The translations under genes were made by a program, and so were the position numbers. From the NCBI GenBank assembly GCA_963832965.1, contig CAWHVW010000003.1, positions 1,116,001 to 1,180,000 on the forward strand: 64,000 bases of DNA. Direction: 5' to 3'. Every line of letters starts with the position of its first letter. Position 1 is the stretch's first letter. Shown piece by piece: positions 34,300 to 42,970 of the stretch. The notes beneath the pieces were generated by a model that was given only the letters and a program-made list of their open reading frames with translations, searched no databases and had not been told where the DNA came from. This DNA is from CAWACP01 sp963832965. Lineage in GTDB: Bacteria > Acidobacteriota > Terriglobia > Bryobacterales > Bryobacteraceae.

Positions 34300-36277
34300 A
34301 GACGCGTTTGACGGCAGGCCAAAGCAGCATTCCCAAAACAACGATGGCCGCAGCCGCGTTCACCGCGGAGCAGATGTGTCGCTCTGTTCCGCCGGTGAAC
34401 GCGATATCGATGACGCATGTTCCTGGACGATCCGGCTGAATGATGGTCAGTCCGATTTGATCGCGCGTGACGCGCAATGGCCGCCGGTCTATCCACGCCT
34501 GCCATCCCGGGTCATAGTTGATCTGCAGCGAGACCACCTGGCCGGGCGCGACCGTGGCCCCAATGCGACCGCGCTCCGGGTTTTCCCAGGTGAGAGTAGC
34601 CAATGGAAGGGATGGGTCATCCAGGGCGGCCACGTATGCGCGCGCGGGGTCGAGATCGACGCCGTGGAGCGGCCGGCGGCGCACGATGGCCGCGGCCGGA
34701 ATGACATGCGCGAGCGAGGTGGAACGAAGCGGGACCTGGTAAATCGACTCGCCGTTCTCGCTCCAGACGAGCGGCATCAGGCCGTCGAATTTCTTCGGAT
34801 GGACGATGGCATGATAATGGTCCCGGCTGAGCGGTCCGGACACGGTGATGGCGCCGACGCCGAACGCCTTCAACCAGAATTCGGAGATGGGGCCATCCTG
34901 ATCCCCCGCGCTATCGCCCGAGTAGATGATATAAACGGCGACGCGCTGCATCCAGTTCGGCGCCGATGGGTCGTGACCGGCGCTTAACTGCGGGTTGTCC
35001 GCGAACAAGTTGAACCAGTATTCGTTTTCCCCGGCGACCAGCACGCGCTCACCGGGGAGATGCTGGCCGATCCAGCGCGCCTCCCGGAACAGGGTGGTTT
35101 GGGAAATGTCGACCGGGTGAATCAGGCGTTGCGCGAACTCGCAGTTCTTCGCGGTGAGCCAAACGACCCCGACGATCCCCAGCGCGGCGAAAGTGATGGC
35201 CGCTTTACGCGGCAGACGCGGCAGCAGCGGATATATAACCAACCCGGCCAGCAAACAGACCGACAGATCCATCTCCAGTTGGTAGCGGCTGGGCTGCGGC
35301 AGGAAGGTGATGCCCCGCCAGTAGAACAAGACCGGAATTCCCGCGAAGCAAACAGCGAACGGCAGCGCGAAGCGAAGCGAAGCATTGGACTGCCGGCGCA
35401 AGAGCAGCGACAACGCGACTAATATGAGGGCGAAGGCTGCGTCTGTCAGCCGGACTTTCCAGGTGAAGCGGTAATCGCCGCCGATCGTCTGCGCGCTGGT
35501 GGCGATCAGGCGGATGAGCGAGGGCGGCAGGAAGCGGCAGATGAGCAGCCAGGCCGACGCAAGAACGGCGCCGGTCTGGAGCAGACGTTTCCAATTGAAA
35601 TCGTCGCGAGACGCCACCAGCATCAGCGCGGAGATGACGATTACCACGATGCCGAACGTGTTCGAAAGCATCACGGTGGCGACGGCGAGGACGGCCAGCG
35701 CGAACCGCCGCGGGCTTGTGTTGTCGAATGATCGAGCCATTAGCAGCAGCGCAAGAGGCAACAGGGACATGGACATGTTATGCGGCGTCTCGCCGTACCA
35801 AACGACGTTCATCAGGCGGCGCGAGCCCCACGGGGCCCCTATATCGGCCAGCAACTTTGGAATGGCCGACGACGGCGAGACCAGCGTCCACAAAAGCGCC
35901 GCGAGGAAGGCGGGCGCCGCGCGGCCGGAGAGTTTGCGCGCGAAGAGAAACAGGAATACGGGCCCGAGGGAGTAGACCGTTGCCGTCAGGAAATGAAAGG
36001 CGTGGGCCGGAGAACACCGCGCCAGAAACGCGATGCCGGCCACCAGGAATGACACCAGCGGAAGATAGCTGTTCTCGAACGGCATGCCCGCATCGAACCA
36101 GGGGAACCAGCCGGAATGCGGCCAGTAGTCGAGCAGGAAACGCCCAAAGGTTATGAAGATGCCTTCCACGGACTGGAAGTCGTCGAGGTATTCGACGCGG
36201 AAGAGCGGCCAGACGATCAGGGCGTTAAGACCGAGCAAAGCGAAACACGCGAGCCCGGTCCGCGCGCGCCGGGTCAT
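34280..36277 (-). CDS. Large multi-membrane protein, GT-C-like (paralogue B)
   Basis: A 665-residue polytopic protein. It begins MTRRARTGLACFALLGLNAL and has about ten hydrophobic segments in the first 430 residues. A roughly 200-residue extracytoplasmic C-terminal domain follows (VDISQTTLFREARWIGQHL, FFDG-like loops, YDPGWQAWIDRRPLRV) and a final membrane helix (AAAAIVVLGMLLWPAV). The layout resembles GT39/PMT-like or 6-pyruvoyl-tetrahydropterin-synthase-related bacterial membrane proteins that use lipid-linked sugars. An early acidic pair (VEYLDDFQS) is where GT-C enzymes keep catalytic acids. Its ATG overlaps the stop of the next gene upstream (ATGA at 36274-36277), which fixes the start. 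Function is inferred from topology only. Confidence 0.7.
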   Translation of the reverse strand: MTRRARTGLACFALLGLNALIVWPLFRVEYLDDFQSVEGIFITFGRFLLDYWPHSGWFPWFDAGMPFENSYLPLVSFLVAGIAFLARCSPAHAFHFLTATVYSLGPVFLFLFARKLSGRAAPAFLAALLWTLVSPSSAIPKLLADIGAPWGSRRLMNVVWYGETPHNMSMSLLPLALLLMARSFDNTSPRRFALAVLAVATVMLSNTFGIVVIVISALMLVASRDDFNWKRLLQTGAVLASAWLLICRFLPPSLIRLIATSAQTIGGDYRFTWKVRLTDAAFALILVALSLLLRRQSNASLRFALPFAVCFAGIPVLFYWRGITFLPQPSRYQLEMDLSVCLLAGLVIYPLLPRLPRKAAITFAALGIVGVVWLTAKNCEFAQRLIHPVDISQTTLFREARWIGQHLPGERVLVAGENEYWFNLFADNPQLSAGHDPSAPNWMQRVAVYIIYSGDSAGDQDGPISEFWLKAFGVGAITVSGPLSRDHYHAIVHPKKFDGLMPLVWSENGESIYQVPLRSTSLAHVIPAAAIVRRRPLHGVDLDPARAYVAALDDPSLPLATLTWENPERGRIGATVAPGQVVSLQINYDPGWQAWIDRRPLRVTRDQIGLTIIQPDRPGTCVIDIAFTGGTERHICSAVNAAAAIVVLGMLLWPAVKRVSMARAR

Positions 36278-38289
36278 GCGCCGCGAGCCTTGCGCAGCGA
36301 GCTCCATACGCCGAAACCGAGAAGACCAACCAGCGTGAGCAAGCTGAGCCAGCGCGCGACTTTCATCTCTGTTCCGCCATCGTAGACCAGATCTACGGTG
36401 CAGGCGCCGTCACACGCCGGGTCTACAACGATGAAGCCAAGCCCATCAGCCCAGACTGGCCGCGGGGAGCCGCCGACGCTGGCTTGCCAGCCCGCGGTCC
36501 AGTTCACTTGTACGGAGAGCAGTTGGCCGCGGGCGGCGGTGGCGGCGATGCGTATCTGATGATTGTTGAGCCACGTCATGGCCGGGACGGGCCGCAGGCC
36601 GTCGTCCAGCGCGGCGACATAGGTGCGCAGGGGTTCCACGTCGATGCCGTTCTCCGGCGCGCGCGAGACCAGCTCCTGCCGGGCGACGATGTGCGCGAGC
36701 GAGGCGGGAGGTCCGGGGATGCCGTAGATGGCATCGTCGCCATCGCGCCACAGTTCGGGGAGCAGTCCGTTGAACTTGGAGGGATTGCGGAACGGGTGAT
36801 ACATCTCCGTGCTGCCGGGACCGGTGACGGCCACCATCCGCGCGCCCGAAGCCTTGAGCCAGAGAATGCTGTATTCGGCGTCGTGCTCTCCTCCACCGTC
36901 GCCCGAACAGATGAAGTAGTTCGCAATCAGATTCGTATTGGTGACGCGCGCCTGATCCACGCCGCCGGCGACCTGGGGGACGCCGTTGAAGACGTTCATC
37001 CAGAAGGCCACGTTGCCCGCCGCGAAGACGCGCGCGCCGTTCTGATGCGCATCGAACCATTTAGCAATGTGGTACTCGCTGGTGGCGCGCATATCCAGAG
37101 GACCGATCTGTCCATGCGCCCAGCGTTTTTCATGGTAAGCCAGCGGCGCCAGCAGGACCAGCGCCACCGCGGCGGCGGCCACCTTTGTGAGCCGTGAAGC
37201 CTTTAGCGTGAGCGCGCGCGCCGCGAATACAGCCGTGGCGGCGAACGCCAGATCCATCTCGAGATGGTATCGATGGGGCTGCGGGATGACGGGGTAGTGC
37301 AGCCAGTAGGCGCCGAGCACGACAGCGCCGATTACTACCGACCAAAGCGCAAAGAACTGCAGGGCCGAGCCAGCGCCAAAACGACGCAGAAAGGCTCGCA
37401 AAACCAGGCACACGCAACCGGCAAGAACGAAGAAAACGGGCAGGGCGGCGTAAGCATTCGGGTAATTTCCCTCCATGGCGCGCGCATTCCGCGCTGCCGT
37501 GGCGACCACCGACGGGGGCAGCCAGAATACCATCAGCAACCAGGCGAACGCACCGATCAGCGTGGCATTGGCGAATAGCAGCAGGGATCGCCGATCGAAC
37601 TTGCCGGCGCGGGCGAGCAGGAGAGCGAAGACAGCCGTGGCCAGGGCGAATGCGCCGACAAAATTCGTGAGAACCACGGCGGCAAGGGCCAGAGCGGCCA
37701 GGAGCACGCGCCATGCCGTGCGGCGTTCCAGCGCGCGGTCGAGCGCGAGAAGGGCAAGCGGCAGAAGAGCCAGAGAGGAGATGTGCGGGCCTTCCCCGTA
37801 GCTCAAGAGCACGTGCAGTCGCTGGGGCCTGAACATACCGCCGAGATCGGCGCGAATGGGACCGAGAAGGATCGCCGATGCGGACAACAGTGAGTAAACC
37901 AGGCCGGCGAGGAACGAGGCGAAGCGCGAGCCGGAGAGCCGCGCCGCGAGGGCGTACAAGGTGACCGGGCCCATGCAGAAGAAGAAAGCGGCGACGATGT
38001 GATAAGCGCGGGCCGGCGAGAGGCCGGCCATCTGGGCCACGGCGGCAACCGTCCAGTGCAGCAGTGGAGGATACGTGTTTTCCCAGGGGACGCCACCGTA
38101 CCACAAAGGCCACCACGTCAGGTCGCCCCAGTTCAACTGGCTCCAACGGGCCACGGCAATGTAGGCGCTTTCGATGGAGCCGGAGAAGCGGCTATATTCG
38201 ATGCGAAACAGCCCAGCGCAGAGCCACGCGTTGATCGCGGCGAGGATGGCCGGATACACGCTCGCTTTGAGAATTCTTTGGATTGTCAT
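36274..38289 (-). CDS. Large multi-membrane protein, GT-C-like (paralogue A)
   Basis: A 671-residue polytopic protein clearly paralogous to the next gene. Both share FRIEYS/FRVEYLDD, WP(L)WY(F)DAG(V)P(F)WEN(S)TY(L)P near residues 57-72, SPARAYHIVAAFFFCMGP, a (Y)GExPHxxSLxLLPLALL core, PQPxRYxLEMDL, and the C-terminal TWLNNHQIRIAATAARGQ domain. Ten or so membrane helices are followed by a periplasmic domain and a terminal helix. The ATG at 38289 is chosen because the first helix starts a few residues later and AAGGCG lies upstream. It is divergent from the exosortase gene, 88 bases between starts, so the two sets may share control. Confidence 0.7.
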   Translation of the reverse strand: MTIQRILKASVYPAILAAINAWLCAGLFRIEYSRFSGSIESAYIAVARWSQLNWGDLTWWPLWYGGVPWENTYPPLLHWTVAAVAQMAGLSPARAYHIVAAFFFCMGPVTLYALAARLSGSRFASFLAGLVYSLLSASAILLGPIRADLGGMFRPQRLHVLLSYGEGPHISSLALLPLALLALDRALERRTAWRVLLAALALAAVVLTNFVGAFALATAVFALLLARAGKFDRRSLLLFANATLIGAFAWLLMVFWLPPSVVATAARNARAMEGNYPNAYAALPVFFVLAGCVCLVLRAFLRRFGAGSALQFFALWSVVIGAVVLGAYWLHYPVIPQPHRYHLEMDLAFAATAVFAARALTLKASRLTKVAAAAVALVLLAPLAYHEKRWAHGQIGPLDMRATSEYHIAKWFDAHQNGARVFAAGNVAFWMNVFNGVPQVAGGVDQARVTNTNLIANYFICSGDGGGEHDAEYSILWLKASGARMVAVTGPGSTEMYHPFRNPSKFNGLLPELWRDGDDAIYGIPGPPASLAHIVARQELVSRAPENGIDVEPLRTYVAALDDGLRPVPAMTWLNNHQIRIAATAARGQLLSVQVNWTAGWQASVGGSPRPVWADGLGFIVVDPACDGACTVDLVYDGGTEMKVARWLSLLTLVGLLGFGVWSSLRKARGA

Positions 38290-38377
38290 CACGCCTTGCC
38301 GCGAACTAACAGCATATCGAGAGCGGGCTCGGGAGGGTAGCCGCGAATGCGCATTGGTATCATGAACGAGTCGGCGC

Positions 38378-39283
38378 ATGGCCACCACTGAAAAGCTCGT
38401 CTCCGAGCCACGGAATCAGTCTGGGCCGCCGCCCACGTTCCCCTGGGCGGGCATTCTCTGGTTCGGCGCGCTGCTGATTGTCTGCTACGCTCCCGTGCTG
38501 AAACTGCTGGTCTGGCAATGGGCCAACGACGAGGACATGGGCCATGGCTTTTTCGTTCCCGTGGTAGCCGGCTGGATCATCTGGCAGAAACGCGCGGAAT
38601 TGCTGGCAATTCCCATAAAACCGAATTACTGGGGCCTGGCGGTGCTGGGGTGGGGCACGGCGCAGATGCTGCTGGGCGCCATCGGAGCCGAACTGTTTCT
38701 GGCGCGGACCGCTTTTCTGATCTCTCTGACCGGCATCATTATGGTGGTGTGCGGCAGCAAAACGGTGCGGGCATTGGCGTTTCCGCTCTTCCTGCTGTTG
38801 TTCATGATCCCGATTCCTTCCGTGGTCTACGGTCAGATCACGCTGCCGCTGCAGTTGTTCGCTTCCACAGTGGCCTCCGACGCGCTGAACGCGGTGGGCA
38901 TTCCGGCGTTGCAGACGGGCAATATCCTGGAATTGCCCAACGGGCAGCAGTTGAACGTGGTGGAGGCATGCAGCGGCATCCGCTCCCTGCTTTCGCTCTC
39001 TTTCCTTTCGCTGGTCTATGCCTGGTTCTTCGATTCGAAGCGCTGGATGCGGCTGGCATTGCTGGCGGCGACGGTGCCCATTGCGATTCTGGCCAACGCG
39101 ACGCGGGTTACCGTTACCGGCATCATCAGCGCAAGCCACCCCAAACTGGCCGAGGGCTTCTTTCACAGTCTGGAAGGCTGGGTGCTTTTCGTGTTCGCGC
39201 TGGCTCTGCTGATTGGGTGCCACAGGCTTATCAATCGTGTGTATCGCCTGTTCCATAAAGAGACGGGGCTCTCCCATGCCTGA
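38378..39283 (+). CDS. Exosortase, XrtA/EpsH-like transpeptidase
   Basis: A 301-residue membrane cysteine transpeptidase of the exosortase family, which cleaves and sorts PEP-CTERM-type proteins or acts in exopolysaccharide loci. About eight membrane helices. The catalytic triad is complete: Cys near 198 in VVEACSGIRSLLSL, Arg near 243 in ANATRVTVTGII, and His near 263 in EGFFHSLEGWVLF. The helix WANDEDMGHGFFVPVVAGWI near the N terminus is also characteristic. The next gene, EpsI-like, overlaps it by eight bases. No complete protein in the window ends in a recognisable PEP-CTERM signal, so its substrates must be elsewhere, or the locus serves another export role. Confidence 0.92.
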   Translation: MATTEKLVSEPRNQSGPPPTFPWAGILWFGALLIVCYAPVLKLLVWQWANDEDMGHGFFVPVVAGWIIWQKRAELLAIPIKPNYWGLAVLGWGTAQMLLGAIGAELFLARTAFLISLTGIIMVVCGSKTVRALAFPLFLLLFMIPIPSVVYGQITLPLQLFASTVASDALNAVGIPALQTGNILELPNGQQLNVVEACSGIRSLLSLSFLSLVYAWFFDSKRWMRLALLAATVPIAILANATRVTVTGIISASHPKLAEGFFHSLEGWVLFVFALALLIGCHRLINRVYRLFHKETGLSHA

Positions 39284-39929
39284 GTTCATGAAATCGACGG
39301 CCGTTCGCGTGGTCACCATGGTGCTGGTGTTGCACGCCGTGCTCTTCTACACGCTTTCGCATGGCGAGGCCGTTTTGCTGGTGCACCCCCTGGCGGAGTT
39401 TCCGACGCAGCTCGCCGATTGGCGCATGAGCCAGCAAGGAGTCCTCGATCAGCAAACGCTGGACATCCTCAAAGCGGACGACTATTTGTCGCGCGACTAC
39501 GTGTCACCCTCTTCACCGGAGTCGGTTAACTTGTATGTCGCGTTCTTCCGAACGCAGCGCACCGGCCAGACGCCGCACTCGCCCAAGAATTGCCTGCCTG
39601 GCGGCGGCTGGGTTCCGTCGACTTCGGCCATCGTGGGGATACCGATTCCCGGACGGAGAGAGCCGATCCGGGTCAACCAGTACATCGTGTCGAAGGGACC
39701 CGCCAGAGACGTGGTGATGTACTGGTATCAATCGCACGGCCGAGTGGTGGCCAGCGAGTACACCGCGAAATTCTATGTGGTGGCGGACGCGTTGCGCTAT
39801 AACCGCACCGATACGGCGCTGGTGCGCGTGGTGGTGGTGGTGACCGGCAGTGACGATGACGCGGTCCGCCTGGCGCGGGAGTTCATCGTGGTGTCCTACC
39901 CTCCGCTGGCGCAGTTCTTGCCGGGTTAG
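39276..39929 (+). CDS. epsI: EpsI-like exosortase-associated protein
   Basis: A 217-residue protein with one N-terminal membrane segment (VRVVTMVLVLHAVLFYTLS). The periplasmic domain is of the EpsI type: AEFPTQLADWRMSQQ, VNLYVAFFRTQRTGQTPHSP, the signature KNCLPGGGWVPS near 110-121, and VMYWYQSHGRVVASEYTAKF. In exosortase loci EpsI is found next to or fused with the transpeptidase and is linked to exopolysaccharide export. The ATG at 39276 overlaps the last eight bases of the exosortase gene, giving translational coupling. It converges on the glycosidase gene with an 11-base gap. Confidence 0.88.
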   Translation: MPEFMKSTAVRVVTMVLVLHAVLFYTLSHGEAVLLVHPLAEFPTQLADWRMSQQGVLDQQTLDILKADDYLSRDYVSPSSPESVNLYVAFFRTQRTGQTPHSPKNCLPGGGWVPSTSAIVGIPIPGRREPIRVNQYIVSKGPARDVVMYWYQSHGRVVASEYTAKFYVVADALRYNRTDTALVRVVVVVTGSDDDAVRLAREFIVVSYPPLAQFLPG

Positions 39930-39940
39930 CGCAAACCAAT

Positions 39941-42900
39941 TCACGCTGGGAGAAGCTGCCCGAGGACGCTCCCGGTCTGGCGGTCCAGCAGCACGTGCGC
40001 GGCGCGCTGAGGCGGAAGCGACACGTTGACGCGCGCGCCATTTTCGGTGTGGGTCAGCGCGATCTGGCGGTGCTGGGCGGACTCGGAAATCATCGTGTAC
40101 AACACCGAGCGCGCGAACAGGCTGGGCCTGATGAGCACCGAAGGGTCCGTGCGATCGGTTGAAAACAGCGGGCGGAGGTTGGCCTGGTTCAACGCGTAGC
40201 GGTAGAGTTTGGCGACGGCAGCGCTCTCCGTTGCGGTTTCCAGCGGCAGCGGGCACCAGATTATTTTTCCCGCTCCCAGAGGGATGGTTCGCACTTCGGC
40301 CAGTTCCTGATCGCCGACGACGGCTTTCTCGATGCGCTGGAAGCTGTCGCCGTGGAAGCCAGCTTGCAAGTCTGCGCCGTCCAGCCGCAAATCCTCTTCC
40401 TGAGCGACTGGCGCGATGGCCGCGCGCAACCCCAGTTCCGCCGAGCGATCGACGGGAATCCAGTGCTCGTCGCGATCTATCACGCCGGTGACCAGCAGCG
40501 TCGAGCCTTTGCGGACGGCGGCCAGCAACGCGTTCCATGCAGCGCTGGTGAATACCTGAGGGCAGGGAAGAAGAATCAACCGGGCGGGGATGAACTCGCG
40601 CTCCAGCGCGTACTCGCCGGCCACCCGCATGGGCGTCTGGCATTCATAGTGCATCACCCGCACGGCGCGCTTCGTTGCCGCCGACGCGAGGTCGCGCACG
40701 GAGAACAGGTGCGATTGCGGCACTATCATCACCACGTCTTCCAGTTCCTTGTCCACCAGCAGGGCGCCGTGCTGGCCCCAGAACGCGGCCATGGCGCGGA
40801 ACGGCTCGAGTTCGGGCTTGGCGGTTCCATCGGCGCGGAAGAAGCCGATGCTGGCTTCGTTGTCGTCGGGGATGTAGACGTTGGTGTTCCACAGCCATTG
40901 GATGAAGCCGGCGCCATTTGCGCCGAGGGCGAAGGCCATCTTGCGCTCGAGCAGGTTGCTCGCCTGCTCTTCGGTGCGGCCGGGAGTGCGGCGCATGGTC
41001 TCGTAGAACATGATGCCGGACTCTTCCACCAGATTCGGCTTCTGTGGCGACTTTGTGAGCAGGCTGTCCCAAAGCAGATCGTCATTCAGCCACCAGTTGT
41101 GAACGCAGGTGAAATCGACCACCTGATCGTGGAAGAGCGGGCTGGGCTGGAGGGATAACCCGCCTTCGTCCTGGCCCACGGTGATGAGCTGATGCGGATT
41201 GCCGTTGGCGCGAATGGCGGAAGAAATCTCGCGCACCCACTGGTTGAACATGTCCTGCGCGAAGAGATGGTATTCGAGGACCGGCAGGGGGTGAGTTTTA
41301 TCGAAGATGTTCTGATCGGAGAAATCCTCGAGGGCGGGCAGGTCGAGAGGGTCCAGAGGCGTGAGTCCCCAGATCTCCCGCAGCTTGTTCTCGTCGGGAA
41401 ACCGGGTTTTCAGCCATGCTCTCCACGCCGCGCGTTCGGACTCGTCGTAGTTGGGGCGGCAATTGAACGGATGCGCCGGTGAACAGAACGCCGGCTCGTT
41501 GATCAGGTCCCAGGTGAGACTGTTCACGCCGCGGCAGCGTTCGGCGAGTTGGGACACGAATTCCTTCTGCGCCCGAACGGCGTGCGGGTCCAGATAGGGA
41601 TTGCGTCCACCCCACGTCTCCGGGAAGAAGGCGAACAGGTTGAAGATGACCGCGATGTCATGCCGATGCGCGACGGCGAGGAACGCGTCCAGCGCGCGCA
41701 GGCAGCCTTCTTCGACACGGCCCACCTCGGGCATGATTTGCTTCCAGCCGGTCCAGATTCCGGTACGGACCATGTTGACGCCGGCCTTTTTCATCTCCGC
41801 GAAATCGCGATCCCACACGGCGGGGTTCGGTTCCAGGAGGAACTTGCGCTGGGCGTCGGAGGCCATGTAGGTGGTGCCGGTGACGATGAATGGCTGGCCG
41901 TCGCGGAGGAGGTAGTCGCGGTTGCAGGTGAACGGCGTGCCGACCGCCGCGCCCGAGGATGCGGCCACGACGAATCCGGTTTCCGCGCGCATCATGTTTT
42001 CGAGCCGCGCTTCCGCGCGATAAAACCCGGGGAGCAGGGCCGAAGCCATCCGCGCGTTACCGAACTCGGCCGAGAGTTTCGCGATCACGGCACCCGCTTC
42101 GTCACGCAGCTCGATCACGCAATTCCGCCAGGTGCGGTAGCCTTTCAACTGAAGCGTGAACGACGGGCGCTCGTCGCCGTAGTAGCATGCAAAGCTCGGC
42201 CGGACCTCGAATTCCGATGGGCCTTCGCTGGCCGCGAGAGCCAGAACGCGGATCGCATCGGCGGTGAGCGATCCACGCAGATTGGCCAGCACCCATCGTC
42301 CGCCGGCGAACGGCCCTTCGAGCCGGTCGATTTGAACAAACGGCGCGGCGATGCGCAGGCCGGTTTGGTCGAGGCCATAGAGCAGCGCATGCATGGTTGC
42401 CTCACGCATCCCGGCGGAGCCGATCTCGTCGGCAAACTCGTGTGTGCTGGTGAGCCGCAGATAGAGCTCGTAGACCGCGTCGGCGCGGAAGGAGTCAGAA
42501 GCGACCGCGCCATCCTGCCACGAGTCGATCCGGGAGGCGGATACCGCGAAGGCCGACGTGATGGACAGGGCTTTGTGATATTCCGTTTGCCGGATCTGCT
42601 GCCGCCACTCTCCGTTTTCGCCAACAACGGGGACCGCAAACGGTACGCCGCCGAGGTTGACCCAGTTTCCGCCCTGCCTCAGATACGCCAGAATGTGCTC
42701 CCACGCGGCCACCGGGAAGGCGGAACCGTAGGGCGTGATGAGCAGATCGTAGTTATGCAGGTCCTGCAGGCCGGCCGCACTGACCCAGGACACATCGAAC
42801 CCATGCAGGGCAGTATCCAGCGCCTCGCGCTGCAGCGGCGCGAGGTCCACAGAAGGGAACCCCGGCTCCCAAAACACGGCCATGCGAACGGGATTCGTCC

Positions 42901-42970
42901 AGATCGCGGTTTGCGCGCGCAGTGCCAGAGCGGCGGCCGAGCTGGCCAGAAAACCGCGCCGCGTGACCAT
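39941..42970 (-). CDS. Exported clan GH-A glycosidase (GH5/GH42-like), Tat-type signal
   Basis: A 1009-residue exported enzyme. The N terminus MVTRRGFLASSAAALALRAQ is a Tat-type signal (RRGFLAS). After a 350-residue domain with glutamine-amidotransferase/ThuA-like strands, the TIM barrel begins near 365 (FTCNRDYLLRDGQPFIVTGT). It contains an acid/base Glu near 490 in TWDLINEPAFC, and a nucleophile Glu near 650 in NLVEESGIMFYE. The last 250 residues resemble the beta-galactosidase trimerisation domain (VVMIVPQSHLFSVRDLAS, RLILLPCPQVFTSAAWNALL). The ATG overlaps the TAA of the glycogen phosphorylase gene by one base (TAATG). An upstream in-frame extension into that gene is rejected because it would bury the Tat signal. 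Confidence 0.82.
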   Translation of the reverse strand: MVTRRGFLASSAAALALRAQTAIWTNPVRMAVFWEPGFPSVDLAPLQREALDTALHGFDVSWVSAAGLQDLHNYDLLITPYGSAFPVAAWEHILAYLRQGGNWVNLGGVPFAVPVVGENGEWRQQIRQTEYHKALSITSAFAVSASRIDSWQDGAVASDSFRADAVYELYLRLTSTHEFADEIGSAGMREATMHALLYGLDQTGLRIAAPFVQIDRLEGPFAGGRWVLANLRGSLTADAIRVLALAASEGPSEFEVRPSFACYYGDERPSFTLQLKGYRTWRNCVIELRDEAGAVIAKLSAEFGNARMASALLPGFYRAEARLENMMRAETGFVVAASSGAAVGTPFTCNRDYLLRDGQPFIVTGTTYMASDAQRKFLLEPNPAVWDRDFAEMKKAGVNMVRTGIWTGWKQIMPEVGRVEEGCLRALDAFLAVAHRHDIAVIFNLFAFFPETWGGRNPYLDPHAVRAQKEFVSQLAERCRGVNSLTWDLINEPAFCSPAHPFNCRPNYDESERAAWRAWLKTRFPDENKLREIWGLTPLDPLDLPALEDFSDQNIFDKTHPLPVLEYHLFAQDMFNQWVREISSAIRANGNPHQLITVGQDEGGLSLQPSPLFHDQVVDFTCVHNWWLNDDLLWDSLLTKSPQKPNLVEESGIMFYETMRRTPGRTEEQASNLLERKMAFALGANGAGFIQWLWNTNVYIPDDNEASIGFFRADGTAKPELEPFRAMAAFWGQHGALLVDKELEDVVMIVPQSHLFSVRDLASAATKRAVRVMHYECQTPMRVAGEYALEREFIPARLILLPCPQVFTSAAWNALLAAVRKGSTLLVTGVIDRDEHWIPVDRSAELGLRAAIAPVAQEEDLRLDGADLQAGFHGDSFQRIEKAVVGDQELAEVRTIPLGAGKIIWCPLPLETATESAAVAKLYRYALNQANLRPLFSTDRTDPSVLIRPSLFARSVLYTMISESAQHRQIALTHTENGARVNVSLPPQRAAHVLLDRQTGSVLGQLLPA

